A stretch of DNA of 64,000 nucleotides from the NCBI GenBank assembly GCA_024642115.1, contig JAHEBU010000004.1, positions 186,001 through 250,000 on the forward strand, read 5' to 3'. The translations under genes were made by a program, and so were the position numbers. Origin of the DNA: Marivivens sp. (GTDB lineage Bacteria > Pseudomonadota > Alphaproteobacteria > Rhodobacterales > Rhodobacteraceae). Shown piece after piece: positions 36,428-44,971 of this stretch; positions within the stretch are counted from its first letter, which is position 1; each line of letters opens with the position of its first letter. Below the pieces are notes generated by a model. It was given only the letters and a program-made list of their open reading frames with translations, searched no databases and was not told where the DNA came from.

Positions 36428-38071
36428 CTATGACATTGACTCCGTCGAAATTGTCTTTGCCTGCTCTCGCAGCACGAATTTCTGGATTTTACCGGTCGAG
36501 GTTCTGGGGATGGCCGTGAACACGAAGCAGCGCGGAACCTTATAGGCTGCAAGCTCTTTGCGGCACCAGTTTTTCATCGCTGCGGCATCAGCATTGTGAC
36601 CCGGTGCCAGTTCGATAAAGGCGCAGGGAGTTTCCCCCCATTTTTCACTGGGCATAGCAACGACTGCGGCAACCGCAACTGCCGGGTGGCGATATAGGGC
36701 CTCCTCAACCTCAATGGAGGAAATATTCTCGCCGCCAGAGATGATGACATCCTTGGAGCGATCTTTGAGCTGGATATAGCCATCGGGATGCATGACGCCC
36801 AGATCACCGGAATGAAACCAGCCGCCTGCAAAGGACGCTTTCGTGGCATTAGGGTTGCGGAAATAGCCCTTCATTACGACGTTTCCGCGAAACATCACCT
36901 CGCCCATCGTCTGGCCATCGCGCGGCACGGGTTGCATCGTTTCAGGGTCCAGTACATCCAACTGCTCCAGCGGCAAATACCGCACACCTTGACGGGATTT
37001 CAGCGCGGCCTGACGCGCAGTGGGAAGATGGGACCAGCTTTCATGCCAGTCGTTCACAACGGCCGGGCCATAAGTTTCGGTCAGACCGTACAAATGGGTC
37101 ACGTCGAAACCGGCGATCTTCATATCCGCTAGCAGTTTTTCGGGCGGCGGGGCTGCGGCGGTAAAGAACTGCACCGTGTGGTCAAGCGCACGCTTAGCTG
37201 CTTCGGGGGCTGATATCATCAGCGACATCACGATTGGCGCGCCGCACAAATGGGTGACGCGTTCGTCTGCCAGCGCATTCCAGATCGCTTCGGCCCGAAC
37301 CTGACGCAGGCACACATGGGTGCCTATGATGGCCGAAAGCGTCCAAGGAAAGCTCCAGCCGTTGCAGTGGAACATCGGCAACGTCCAGAGATAGACCGCG
37401 TGTTTCGGCATAGAGGCGGTCAGCGCGTTGCCCTGTGCCAAAAGGTAGGCCCCGCGATGATGTGACACCACACCCTTGGGATCGCCCGTTGTGCCCGAGG
37501 TGTAGTTGATCGAGATGGCGTCCCATTCGTCGTCGGGCATCAGCCAAGCGAAATTCGGATCGCCCTCGGCCAGCAGTGCCTCGTAATCTTTGGCGGCGAC
37601 CTCGGACCTCGGGCCGTCAAATTCGGCGTCATCATATTGGATCACAATTGGCTTGACCGTCGCCAGCACCAGCGCCTGTTGCAAGAGCGGCATGAATTCC
37701 CGGTCGGCGATCACGAAGCGCGACATGGCGTGATCAAGCTGGAAGGCGATGATGGCCGCATCAAGCCGCGTGTTGATCGAATGCAGGACGGCCCCGCACA
37801 TCGGCACGCCATAATGGCATTCCAGCATGGCAGGGGTGTTCGCAAGAAGGGCCGATACCGTATCCCCCCGCCTGATCCCCATTTGCGTCAGCGCCGAGGC
37901 GAGTTGCCGTGAGCGGGCGTAGAAGTCGGCATAATTGCGCCTCAACGCACCATGAATGATCGCCGTGTGGTTGGGGAATACGCTGGCCGCGCGTTCCAGA
38001 AAGGTCAGCGGTGTGAGCGGCTGGTAATTCGCCGGGTTGCGATCCAGATCGGTATTGTAAGGGTTTTGCAT
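36428..38071 (-). CDS. Acyl-CoA synthetase (AMP-forming)
   Basis: 547 residues from the ATG at 38071, 7 bases after the enoyl-CoA hydratase stop. Adenylate-forming motifs are complete: SINYTSGTTGDPKG (A3), YGLTETYGP (A5), FHSGDLGVMHPDGYIQLKDRS split as A7/A8, and the catalytic Lys in TSTGKIQKF. Activates a short or medium carboxylate to its CoA ester. Its neighbours suggest a role like DmdB (methylmercaptopropionate-CoA ligase), though it is not an obvious DmdB ortholog. Confidence 0.92.
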   Translation of the reverse strand: MQNPYNTDLDRNPANYQPLTPLTFLERAASVFPNHTAIIHGALRRNYADFYARSRQLASALTQMGIRRGDTVSALLANTPAMLECHYGVPMCGAVLHSINTRLDAAIIAFQLDHAMSRFVIADREFMPLLQQALVLATVKPIVIQYDDAEFDGPRSEVAAKDYEALLAEGDPNFAWLMPDDEWDAISINYTSGTTGDPKGVVSHHRGAYLLAQGNALTASMPKHAVYLWTLPMFHCNGWSFPWTLSAIIGTHVCLRQVRAEAIWNALADERVTHLCGAPIVMSLMISAPEAAKRALDHTVQFFTAAAPPPEKLLADMKIAGFDVTHLYGLTETYGPAVVNDWHESWSHLPTARQAALKSRQGVRYLPLEQLDVLDPETMQPVPRDGQTMGEVMFRGNVVMKGYFRNPNATKASFAGGWFHSGDLGVMHPDGYIQLKDRSKDVIISGGENISSIEVEEALYRHPAVAVAAVVAMPSEKWGETPCAFIELAPGHNADAAAMKNWCRKELAAYKVPRCFVFTAIPRTSTGKIQKFVLREQAKTISTESMS

Positions 38072-38078
38072 ATGCTGG

Positions 38079-38879
38079 TCACTGATCCTGCCATTCAGGC
38101 GCGCGTTTTTCGATGAAAGCCCCGATCCCTTCTTCGGCATCGCGGGCAAGCATGTTCTCGACCATGACGTTCGAGGCGTAGTCATAGGCTTCTGTCAGAG
38201 TCATTTCGCGTTGTGCGTAGAAAGCGCGTTTGCCCGTGGCCAGTGTCATGCTGGATTTTGACGCGATCTTGCGCGCCATCATCATAGTCGCCTCATGCAG
38301 CGCATCCGCAGCGACAACCAGGTTGACCAGCCCGATGTCAGCCGCGCGGGCGGCCGATGTCATGTCACCGGTCAGCAGCATCTCCATCGCGTGCTTGTTG
38401 CTGACATTGCGCGACAAAGCCACCATCGGGGTCGAGCAGAAAAGCCCGATGTGAACCCCGGGCGTGCTGAACTGCGCGGTATCGGCGGCCACGGCCAGAT
38501 CGCAGCTGGCAACCAGCTGGCAACCGGCTGCGGTCGCAATCCCCGTCACCTCTGCAATGACGGGTTTGGGGCAATTCACGATCCCCTGCATGACGCCCGA
38601 ACACATCCTCATGACCTTGGAAAAATAGGCTTTGCCGCGATCGGCGTCAGCGCGGCCCGCTGTCATTTCTTTCAGGTCATGACCGGCGCAATAGGCCGGC
38701 CCGTTGGCTGCCAGAATGATGACCCGGACTGCCGGATTGGCACCAGCCTCGGCAAAGGCTGTACCAAGTTCGGTCAACATCGCTTCGGACAGGGCATTAC
38801 GACGGCGCGTGTCGTTCAGGGTCAGGCGCAGGATGCCATCACCGTCCAGATCACGCAGCAGGATATCACTTGCTTTCAT
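38079..38879 (-). CDS. Enoyl-CoA hydratase/isomerase family protein
   Basis: 266 residues of the crotonase fold. Oxyanion segments YCAGHDLKEM and IATAAGCQLVASCDLAVAA, and C-terminal AFYAQREMTLTEAYD and EGIGAFIEKRAPEW are clear. It could hydrate the product of the adjacent synthetase pathway (DmdD-like) or act in fatty-acid breakdown. It is the intact counterpart of the pseudogene at 17396-17999, with which it shares CAGHDLK, CQLVA.CDL and the C-terminal block. Confidence 0.9.
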   Translation of the reverse strand: MKASDILLRDLDGDGILRLTLNDTRRRNALSEAMLTELGTAFAEAGANPAVRVIILAANGPAYCAGHDLKEMTAGRADADRGKAYFSKVMRMCSGVMQGIVNCPKPVIAEVTGIATAAGCQLVASCDLAVAADTAQFSTPGVHIGLFCSTPMVALSRNVSNKHAMEMLLTGDMTSAARAADIGLVNLVVAADALHEATMMMARKIASKSSMTLATGKRAFYAQREMTLTEAYDYASNVMVENMLARDAEEGIGAFIEKRAPEWQDQ

Positions 38880-38902
38880 GGGGTGTTTTTCCTCACCAGC
38901 TA

Positions 38903-39352
38903 TTACAGGATGTTGATTTCAACGCTGTCTGCCAAGGTGTTGGCGATGAAGCAATAACGGTGCGCGCGGTCCTGCATCGCGGCCATTTCAGCATCATCGA
39001 TGCTAAAGCCCGTGTCAAAGCGGACAACAGGGTGCAGATCAATCCGGGTCACCGACATCTGGCCCTTGGCATTCTTGCCAAGATGGGCCTCGGCAAAGTC
39101 GTGATAGCTGGCCACCGGCCAGCCCGCTTTGGCACAAAGAGCCAGAAACGTCATCATGTGACAACTGGACAAGGCCGCAGCAAGGGCCTGTTCAGGATTG
39201 GTGTTCTCGGCCTTGCCGCCCCAGTCCGGGGCGGCATCGACGTGCACTTCGTGGCTGTTATTGTAGCGCACAAGATGCTCAGCAGAGTATTTGCCGGGGG
39301 AAAGGGTTGGCTCGGCACGTTGCCAGTGCAACTCGATGGCAAGATCAGACAT
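38903..39352 (-). CDS. OsmC-family protein
   Basis: 149 residues with the OsmC/Ohr fold: NPEQALAAALSSCHMMTFLALCAKAG contains one redox Cys at the start of the central helix, and a second Cys lies further on (LALCAKAG, and late YCFIAN). OsmC proteins reduce organic peroxides or bind small thiols. In this cluster it may deal with a reactive sulfur or methylated by-product; that is inference. Confidence 0.85.
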   Translation of the reverse strand: MSDLAIELHWQRAEPTLSPGKYSAEHLVRYNNSHEVHVDAAPDWGGKAENTNPEQALAAALSSCHMMTFLALCAKAGWPVASYHDFAEAHLGKNAKGQMSVTRIDLHPVVRFDTGFSIDDAEMAAMQDRAHRYCFIANTLADSVEINIL

Positions 39353-39379
39353 GATTTATATCTCTGCTATAAGGGTGGT

Positions 39380-40537
39380 TCAGGAGGCGGCGATTTTCTT
39401 TTGCGGGTCGTAGAACGGGCGCTCGACGATGACCGCGCGTTCCGTGCCGGCTTCGTTGACAAGCCCGCTCCGGTTGACAACGTCAACCTCGGAACCCACG
39501 ATCGCATGCTCGCTCGACACCATTGCCAGAGCGATGTTCCGCTTCAGGCGCGGCGAGTAGACCGCAGAGGTGACCTTGCCGATGGTCACGCCGTTCTTCT
39601 TGATCGGCCAATATGAAGTGTTGGGGCCATTTAGCGGGGTGCCCTCGATGACCAGACCCACCTGCTTGCGGGCCACGCCCTGCTCTTTGATCCGGCGCAG
39701 CGCGGCCTTGCCGATGAAATCCGCCTCGATGTCGAGGTTGACCAACCGGTCCAGCCCCAACTCAAACGGGTTGGTCTTGTTGTCTGCATCAGCATGATAC
39801 GACAACATCCCTCCCTCAATCCGGCGAATTGAAGAGGTGTGGCCGGGTTTCAGACCAAAGGGCACGCCCGCATCCATGATCTTTTCCCACAGCTTATCGC
39901 CATGCGCGCTGTCGCGCAGATATATCTCATAGCCAAGCTCACTCGACCATCCGGTGCGCGAAATCAGCAAAGGCATGCCGTCCAGTTCAAGCTCGCGCAG
40001 CCAGTAGTATTTCAGATCCAGAATGTTTTCGCCAAACAGCGCCTGCATGATCTGACCCGACTTCGGCCCCTGCAATTGCACGGGCGACACATCTGGTTCG
40101 TCGATCGTGACATCCAGCCCCGCATGCACCGCCACACCTTGCGCCCACAGCAGGATGTCGCTGTCGGCCAGCGAAATCCAGAAGTGGTTTTCCGCCAGAC
40201 GCAGAAGGATGGGGTCGTTCAGAAGCCCGCCTTCGGCATTGGTGATCAGAATGTATTTGCACTGACCCACAGCCATTTTTGACAGATCGCGCGAGGTCAG
40301 CGTCTGGACAAATTTCGCAGCATCCGGCCCGGTGATTTCCACTTGGCGCTCGACAGCCACGTCACACAGAATGGCGTCGTTCACCAAATTCCAGAAGTTC
40401 TGTTCCGGATCGCCGAAATCGCGCGGGATATACATGTGATTGTAAACCGAAAACCCTTTGGCGCCCCAGCGGACGGTAGCGTCAAAATAGGGGGATTTGC
40501 GGATCTGCGTACCAAAACCAAAATCTTCTGCCTGCAT
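39380..40537 (-). CDS. DmdA-like GcvT-family aminomethyltransferase/demethylase
   Basis: 385 residues of the tetrahydrofolate-dependent GcvT fold. It resembles the DMSP demethylase DmdA in FSVYNHMYIP, CDVAVERQVEITGPDA, GGLLNDPILLRL, EPDVSPVQLQGPK and SRTGWSSELGYEIYL. DmdA moves a methyl from dimethylsulfoniopropionate to tetrahydrofolate, giving methylmercaptopropionate. Neighbouring acyl-CoA synthetase and enoyl-CoA hydratase genes fit a catabolic chain of this type, but no DmdC-like dehydrogenase is present. The exact substrate (DMSP, betaine or another methylated compound) is open. Confidence 0.78.
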   Translation of the reverse strand: MQAEDFGFGTQIRKSPYFDATVRWGAKGFSVYNHMYIPRDFGDPEQNFWNLVNDAILCDVAVERQVEITGPDAAKFVQTLTSRDLSKMAVGQCKYILITNAEGGLLNDPILLRLAENHFWISLADSDILLWAQGVAVHAGLDVTIDEPDVSPVQLQGPKSGQIMQALFGENILDLKYYWLRELELDGMPLLISRTGWSSELGYEIYLRDSAHGDKLWEKIMDAGVPFGLKPGHTSSIRRIEGGMLSYHADADNKTNPFELGLDRLVNLDIEADFIGKAALRRIKEQGVARKQVGLVIEGTPLNGPNTSYWPIKKNGVTIGKVTSAVYSPRLKRNIALAMVSSEHAIVGSEVDVVNRSGLVNEAGTERAVIVERPFYDPQKKIAAS

Positions 40538-40702
40538 GATGTTCCTCGCCCTTGTTGACCACGGACCTATCTGCCCGACGGATGTGATGATCTGTCGGAG
40601 ATTTAGTCTGGCGAGCGCCGCGAATGTGGACTGAAAACATACCCGGGAAAGACTGATCAGACCGTTTTGTAGGGTCCGGTTGGACCGATTGGACGCAAAA
40701 CG

Positions 40703-41194
40703 TTAGCCGCGGTTTTTTGCAGTCAGTTTGGCAAGGTTGGGCTTACTGGATTTGACCCGCCGCGTCGCGATGTAGGTCATGTAGCGGTCAATGCCCAACT
40801 CAGCCGCCAGCAGGGTCTCCATCAACGCCTGGAATGAAGTCAGGTCAGGGGTGATCGTTTCTATGACATAGTCCATGCCACCGCCCGTGGCGATGCAATC
40901 AGTGATTTCGTCAAGGTTCCTGATGAAAGCCTCGAAACGATCAAAATCCGCCTTTCGGTGGTGCGTCAGCGAGACGGTCACGACAACTTGAGTGAAATCT
41001 GAAAGCTGCTCCAAGACGATATCAGCATGATATCCGCGAATGAACCCCGCCGCCTTAAGGCGGTCAAGACGGGCCCAGCATGGCGTAGCAGAAATATTGG
41101 CAATCTCGGCAAGTTTGGTTTTACTCAATTGTCCATGCTGCTGGATCGCGCTGAGAATGCGAATATCCGTGCTATCAAGGCCAAATTTTTTCAT
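40703..41194 (-). CDS. Lrp/AsnC-family regulator
   Basis: 163 residues from the ATG at 41194 (AGGA upstream); a GTG 24 bases earlier is in frame. N-terminal winged helix: LDSTDIRILSAIQQHGQLSK and ISATPCWARLDRLKAAGFI; C-terminal RAM ligand domain with a GGMDYVIE segment. First in line before the DmdA-like gene, 165 bases away and on the same strand, so it probably controls the catabolic cluster in response to a metabolite. Confidence 0.9.
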   Translation of the reverse strand: MKKFGLDSTDIRILSAIQQHGQLSKTKLAEIANISATPCWARLDRLKAAGFIRGYHADIVLEQLSDFTQVVVTVSLTHHRKADFDRFEAFIRNLDEITDCIATGGGMDYVIETITPDLTSFQALMETLLAAELGIDRYMTYIATRRVKSSKPNLAKLTAKNRG

Positions 41195-41410
41195 AAGTCC
41201 TAAGCTTTCATCCCGCACATTCTCTTAGGTCCGGGAAACAGACTTTGCGATCGGTTTTGCGACACCATCGCGAACACCTGCGTCGGGAACTCGCCAAAAT
41301 GAGTGTTTTCCGCCCAATGTTCGGACGGCCCGCTGCCCTGCCCCCCGAAAATCGGACAGCGACGGAAGCTGCGATCTGACGCCTGCTGGTCTCCAATGAC
41401 GAGGCGAACA

Positions 41411-41592
41411 GTGCTGTCGAAACACAGGAACCCTCACGCGGCATTCTAGTCGTTGGAGGGTGAGCGCACGGTGTCGGAGTTGGCGACCGCCTATGAGGTC
41501 CATCCGACGATGATCCATCAGTGGAAACGGTCGCTGCCGCAGGGTGCCACAGGCATCTTTGAACGCGGTGGCAAGGGCGCGGTGGCGGCAGA
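41411..41592 (+). pseudogene. IS3-family transposase OrfA remnant
   Basis: Frame reads SKHRNPHAAF, a TAG at 41447-41449, then LEGERTVSELATAYEVHPTM and IHQWKRSLPQGATGIFERGG, the N-terminal helix-turn-helix of IS3/IS2-type OrfA. Several codons are lost around the stop, and the similarity ends abruptly near 41592; no OrfB or terminal repeats are visible. It marks the right end of the putative island. The rest of 41195-41637 holds nothing else recognisable. Confidence 0.82.
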
Positions 41593-41637
41593 GGTTGCCG
41601 AAGAAGCGTGTGGTGGTCGTGATCGTGGGGCATCGGG

Positions 41638-42042
41638 TCAGACCTTTCGGGTCAGCGTGCCTTCCAGCGGCACCGCCCCTGAAAGCGTGTTGGAAATGGT
41701 GCCATATTTCAGGATGTTGCGGTGTAAGAGGGCCAGCCGCTGATCCGTCTCGGCGCTGTCCACGGTGATCTGGTAGCGGATCAGCGTAAGCTTGGGCGGC
41801 GCGTCCTGACGGACGGCCTCCAGCGCGACCTCGGCCCCCTCGATCTGAAAGGCCAGTATCGGCGTCACACGTTCGATCCCTTTGAGCATGCAGGCGGCCA
41901 GGGCCGCCAGCAGCAGTTCGACCGGGTTCATCGCATCGCGGCGCCCGGCCATGTCGGTGTCCAGCAGCACTTCGGCCTCTTTCGCTACGGCAAGGCTGCC
42001 ATGGCTGTCGATGCGATGGGCATGGACGCGATATTCAGTCAC
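41638..42042 (-). CDS. OsmC-family protein
   Basis: 134 residues. OsmC fold with MNPVELLLAALAACMLKGIERV (one Cys) and NTLSGAVPLEGTLTRKV at the end; the usual second redox Cys is not evident, so peroxidase activity is doubtful. Overlaps the thioredoxin-like gene by 4 bases, last gene of the arsR-led operon. The IS3 remnant lies directly downstream. Confidence 0.82.
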   Translation of the reverse strand: MTEYRVHAHRIDSHGSLAVAKEAEVLLDTDMAGRRDAMNPVELLLAALAACMLKGIERVTPILAFQIEGAEVALEAVRQDAPPKLTLIRYQITVDSAETDQRLALLHRNILKYGTISNTLSGAVPLEGTLTRKV

Positions 42043-42266
42043 AGCAGGCGACCGATTTCTTGGGCAGTCAGCACCTTGCCTGCGGACAGCACCTTTTCAT
42101 CGACCACGAGGCCTGGCGTCGACATCACGCCATAGGCGGCAATCTCGGCAAAGTCGGTGATCTTGACGATCTGGGCATCTTTACCCGCCGCATCCGCCGC
42201 CGCCTTGGCATTCTCGCCCAATGTCACGCATTTCTTGCAGCCCGAGCCGAGGATCTTGATGATCAT
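42039..42266 (-). CDS. Small thioredoxin-fold protein (redox-active disulfide protein 2 type)
   Basis: 75 residues: IKILGSGCKKCVTLGENA carries the CxxC active site at residues 10-13, and YGVMSTPGLVVDEKV holds the cis-Pro. This is the TM0996/MTH895 group often found beside DUF318 permeases. It may reduce a substrate or a partner of the permease. Ten bases after the permease gene. Confidence 0.9.
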   Translation of the reverse strand: MIIKILGSGCKKCVTLGENAKAAADAAGKDAQIVKITDFAEIAAYGVMSTPGLVVDEKVLSAGKVLTAQEIGRLL

Positions 42267-42276
42267 GATATGTCCT

Positions 42277-43275
42277 TTAGATGAACCAGTTAGTGATGGC
42301 GTTGAAGGTGAAGCCGATGGTCAGGATGCCCACCGTCACGACGCCGGTGAACGTGGCCAGCAGCGGCAGTTTGACCACGCGCTTGAGCATGATCAGCGAC
42401 GGAAGCGACAGCGCGGTGACCGCCATCATGAAGGCCAGCACGGTGCCAAGGCCCACGCCCTTGCCCACCAGCGCCTCGGCAATCGGCAGGGTGCCGAAGA
42501 TGTCGGCGTACATCGGGATACCCACCAGCGTGGCGACCGGAACCGCCCACCACTTGCCTTGCCCCAGCAGCACGGAAATCGTCTCGGCAGGCACCCAATT
42601 GTGGATGGCAGCGCCGATGCCGACGCCGATCAGGATATAGGGCCAGACCTTGCGCACGATCTCCTGTACCTGATCGCCGGCGAAGGTCACACGTTCCGCG
42701 CGGGTCAAGGTTTCATCCGTGTCTGTCACCGGCACGTTGCGCACAAACCCTGCAACCTGGTCTTCCATCCCCAGCTTGCCGATGATCGTGCCGCCGATAA
42801 TCGCCACCAGCAGGCCGACGCCGACATAGGCCAGTGCGATGGGCCAGCTGAAAATGGAGGCAAGCAGGATGACCGATGCCATGTCCACCAGCGGCGACGA
42901 GATCAGGAAAGAAAACGTCACTCCCAATGGCAGACCCGCGGCGGTAAAGCCGATGAACAGCGGGATGGAGGAGCAGGAACAGAACGGCGTGATGGTGCCC
43001 AGGAGCGCCCCGAGGATATTCGCCCCGATCCCCGACCGGCCGCCCAGAATACGGCGCGTGCGTTCAGGTGGGAAATAGCTTTGCAGGTAGGAGATGGCAA
43101 AGATCAGGACAGAGAGCAGGATGAATATCTTGATGACGTCATAGACAAAGAACTGCACCGAACCGCCGATGCGGGATGCCGGGTCCAGCCCCACAGCCTG
43201 CACCCCCGCTGTCACCAGATCGGACAGCCACTGCATCCGCAAAAGCTGGTCGTTCATCCAGGCGAAAACGTTCAC
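42277..43275 (-). CDS. Permease of the ArsP/DUF318 family
   Basis: 332 residues with about eight membrane helices and two related halves. The first half has GTITPFCSCSSIPLFIGFTAAG with the paired Cys typical of the family; the second has GTLPIAEALVGKGVGLGTVL. Characterised ArsP members export organoarsenicals, others are uncharacterised. Coupled to arsR by an ATGA overlap and followed by a thioredoxin-like protein, so transport of a thiol-reactive compound is likely. Confidence 0.87.
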   Translation of the reverse strand: MNVFAWMNDQLLRMQWLSDLVTAGVQAVGLDPASRIGGSVQFFVYDVIKIFILLSVLIFAISYLQSYFPPERTRRILGGRSGIGANILGALLGTITPFCSCSSIPLFIGFTAAGLPLGVTFSFLISSPLVDMASVILLASIFSWPIALAYVGVGLLVAIIGGTIIGKLGMEDQVAGFVRNVPVTDTDETLTRAERVTFAGDQVQEIVRKVWPYILIGVGIGAAIHNWVPAETISVLLGQGKWWAVPVATLVGIPMYADIFGTLPIAEALVGKGVGLGTVLAFMMAVTALSLPSLIMLKRVVKLPLLATFTGVVTVGILTIGFTFNAITNWFI

Positions 43276-43547
43276 GCCATCACCTCTTCAACCAGCGCCG
43301 CCGCCAACAGCGCGCGCAGGTGTGGCGGCAAGTCGGGCCTGATCCGGTAGCGCACCCATTGCGCGTCACGCCGGTCTACCACCAGCGCCGCTTGCTTCAA
43401 TACATGCATGTGCCGCGACATCCGGCTTTGCGTCGCGCCCAGCCTGCGCATCAGTTCACAGACGCAATGTTCCGAGCCGTCCGACAAGAGACGCATGGCC
43501 TCTAGGCGTGTCGGTTCGGCAAGCGCCGCCAGTACTGGTAGGATCAT
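43272..43547 (-). CDS. ArsR-family metal/redox-responsive repressor
   Basis: 91 residues, winged helix with EHCVCELMRRLGATQSRMSRH. The CVC pair in the alpha-3 helix is the arsenite-type sensor site of ArsR proteins, which release DNA upon metal or thiol-reactive ligand binding. First gene of the operon; a matching palindrome lies just upstream at 43561-43582. Confidence 0.93.
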   Translation of the reverse strand: MILPVLAALAEPTRLEAMRLLSDGSEHCVCELMRRLGATQSRMSRHMHVLKQAALVVDRRDAQWVRYRIRPDLPPHLRALLAAALVEEVMA

Positions 43548-43560
43548 GGGTATACCTCAG

Positions 43561-43582
43561 CTTTTGCGCATCTGCGCATAAG
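43561..43582. promoter_or_regulatory. Probable ArsR operator
   Basis: Inverted repeat CTTTTGCGCA-TC-TGCGCATAAG: ten-base arms, one mismatch, 13 bases upstream of the arsR start. Size, symmetry and position suit autoregulation by the ArsR protein. Confidence 0.7.
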
Positions 43583-43739
43583 CCACCGCACGACACTTTG
43601 ATGTAGATCACACTGAGTGGTGATTTTCGGTGACAGAGGCTGTCGAGCCTCCCCCAAACACATAAATCCCCCGGTGCTCCGCTCCCCAACGTTGGACCGC
43701 CCGAAGGCAGGGTTTTCCAATGTCGTCCGGTTTGGCGCC

Positions 43740-44969
43740 TTACAGCGTCTTGGGTTGTCGCGTTTTCCAGTTGGGCAAGGGCGCTGTTAGCGAACCGAGA
43801 GCGAGGCCGTAGGCCGCCGCCCGCCGATGTCTTTGGCTACTGTTGGCAAAGGCACGCTGGTAGCCTTCAATCGACACGGGCTGCCCCAGAAACAGCGGCC
43901 CTGCGGGCAGACTGCTGCCGTGATCGGCCCAAAAGGCCGTCACGCGGTCGGCATCGGGAAAGGGCAGGCTTTCGTCGGGATCCAGGTCGACGTTCGGATC
44001 GGCGGGATCGTCTGTCGGCCCGGTTGGCGCATCGGGTGGCGCGTCACCGCTCAAATCCAGCACATCGAGGTCCCAGCCGGTGATCAGCGTCATGGCTTCG
44101 CCAGCGGCCTGGGCGGTCTTGCCGTCGCGCATGCGCGAAATGAGCCAGGACATAGCCGCTGGATCCCCTACCGCACCTGCCCCCCAAATCTTGAGCCAAA
44201 GTTCGATCGGATTGCCCTTGAGACCGGCCAGCCACTGCCGCGCCCGCACCGGACCAACCGCCCGCAGCCCGACGTCAAGGGCAAGCCGCGCATGGTCACC
44301 GCCGGTCGCTGCGGTCGCCAGCAGGGTTTCAGGGGCCTTTCCCCGATCGCCGATCAAGGTCGCCGTCAGCGCCCGCCGGAACGTGCAGGCCGGCGTGTCG
44401 TCGGGCAGCGCCGTGGTCACGTCGGTCACCAGATCGGCACGGCCCAGTTCCCCCACGAGCTTAAGCGCGGCCTGCCGGACCATGGGCGCCTGCCTGAGAT
44501 ACCCTGCCAGCCGCTTGCCCGGATCGACTCGGTGCACGGAACAGGCCCCGATGCCCACCAACCGGTTGACCGGGTTGGGATCGTCAAGCAACGGATCAAC
44601 CTTGCCGTGCAGAGCCGAGGTCGGCAGCCAGCCGATGGCCGCCGCAATGGGTTTGACCAATGTGGTCGGGCTGACCGCAACCGCCTCGAGCACAGAGCGG
44701 ATCCAATCGAAATTGTCCGATCCAAAGGCGAGGACCGCCAGCGTGAACATCTCTCCCGGTTCGCCCGTACCGTCGAACCCGGCCTTTGCCGCCTCCCATC
44801 CGGCGTCGCCGGCCACGCGCAATCCATCCAGATGCGCCTCGAGCAACTCGTCGAGGCGTCCAAGATACATCGGCGCATAATTCGGGGCGTTCACCGCCAT
44901 GCTCCGGCGCAGCCAGAGGATCGCGGCGTCCTCGACATGCATGTCGAGGATATGGGGGATATGGGTCAT
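43740..44969 (-). CDS. TIGR02270-like HEAT-repeat protein of a T6SS effector cassette
   Basis: 409 residues from the ATG at 44969. The N-terminus HILDMHVEDAAILWLRRS and the following helical repeats (LGRLDELLEAHLDGLRVAGD, GEPGEMFTLAVLAFGS) match the TIGR02270 family, which occurs almost only with type VI secretion effector genes. The helical-repeat body suggests a scaffold or chaperone; an acidic linker (DDPADPNVDLDPDES) precedes the end. Starts 2 bases after the DUF6484 gene stop. Confidence 0.78.
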   Translation of the reverse strand: MTHIPHILDMHVEDAAILWLRRSMAVNAPNYAPMYLGRLDELLEAHLDGLRVAGDAGWEAAKAGFDGTGEPGEMFTLAVLAFGSDNFDWIRSVLEAVAVSPTTLVKPIAAAIGWLPTSALHGKVDPLLDDPNPVNRLVGIGACSVHRVDPGKRLAGYLRQAPMVRQAALKLVGELGRADLVTDVTTALPDDTPACTFRRALTATLIGDRGKAPETLLATAATGGDHARLALDVGLRAVGPVRARQWLAGLKGNPIELWLKIWGAGAVGDPAAMSWLISRMRDGKTAQAAGEAMTLITGWDLDVLDLSGDAPPDAPTGPTDDPADPNVDLDPDESLPFPDADRVTAFWADHGSSLPAGPLFLGQPVSIEGYQRAFANSSQRHRRAAAYGLALGSLTAPLPNWKTRQPKTL

Positions 44970-44971
44970 GG

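Noticed and set aside
36169-36519. 116-codon plus-strand frame
   Set aside because: It runs into the 3' end of the acyl-CoA synthetase gene and shows no recognisable domain.
36428-38071. Naming the acyl-CoA synthetase dmdB
   Set aside because: Motifs show only a general AMP-forming ligase; its N-terminus does not resemble DmdB as I remember it.
43637-43654. GAGGCT-GTCG-AGCCTC hairpin as a terminator
   Set aside because: Short stem, no T tract, and far from a gene end.
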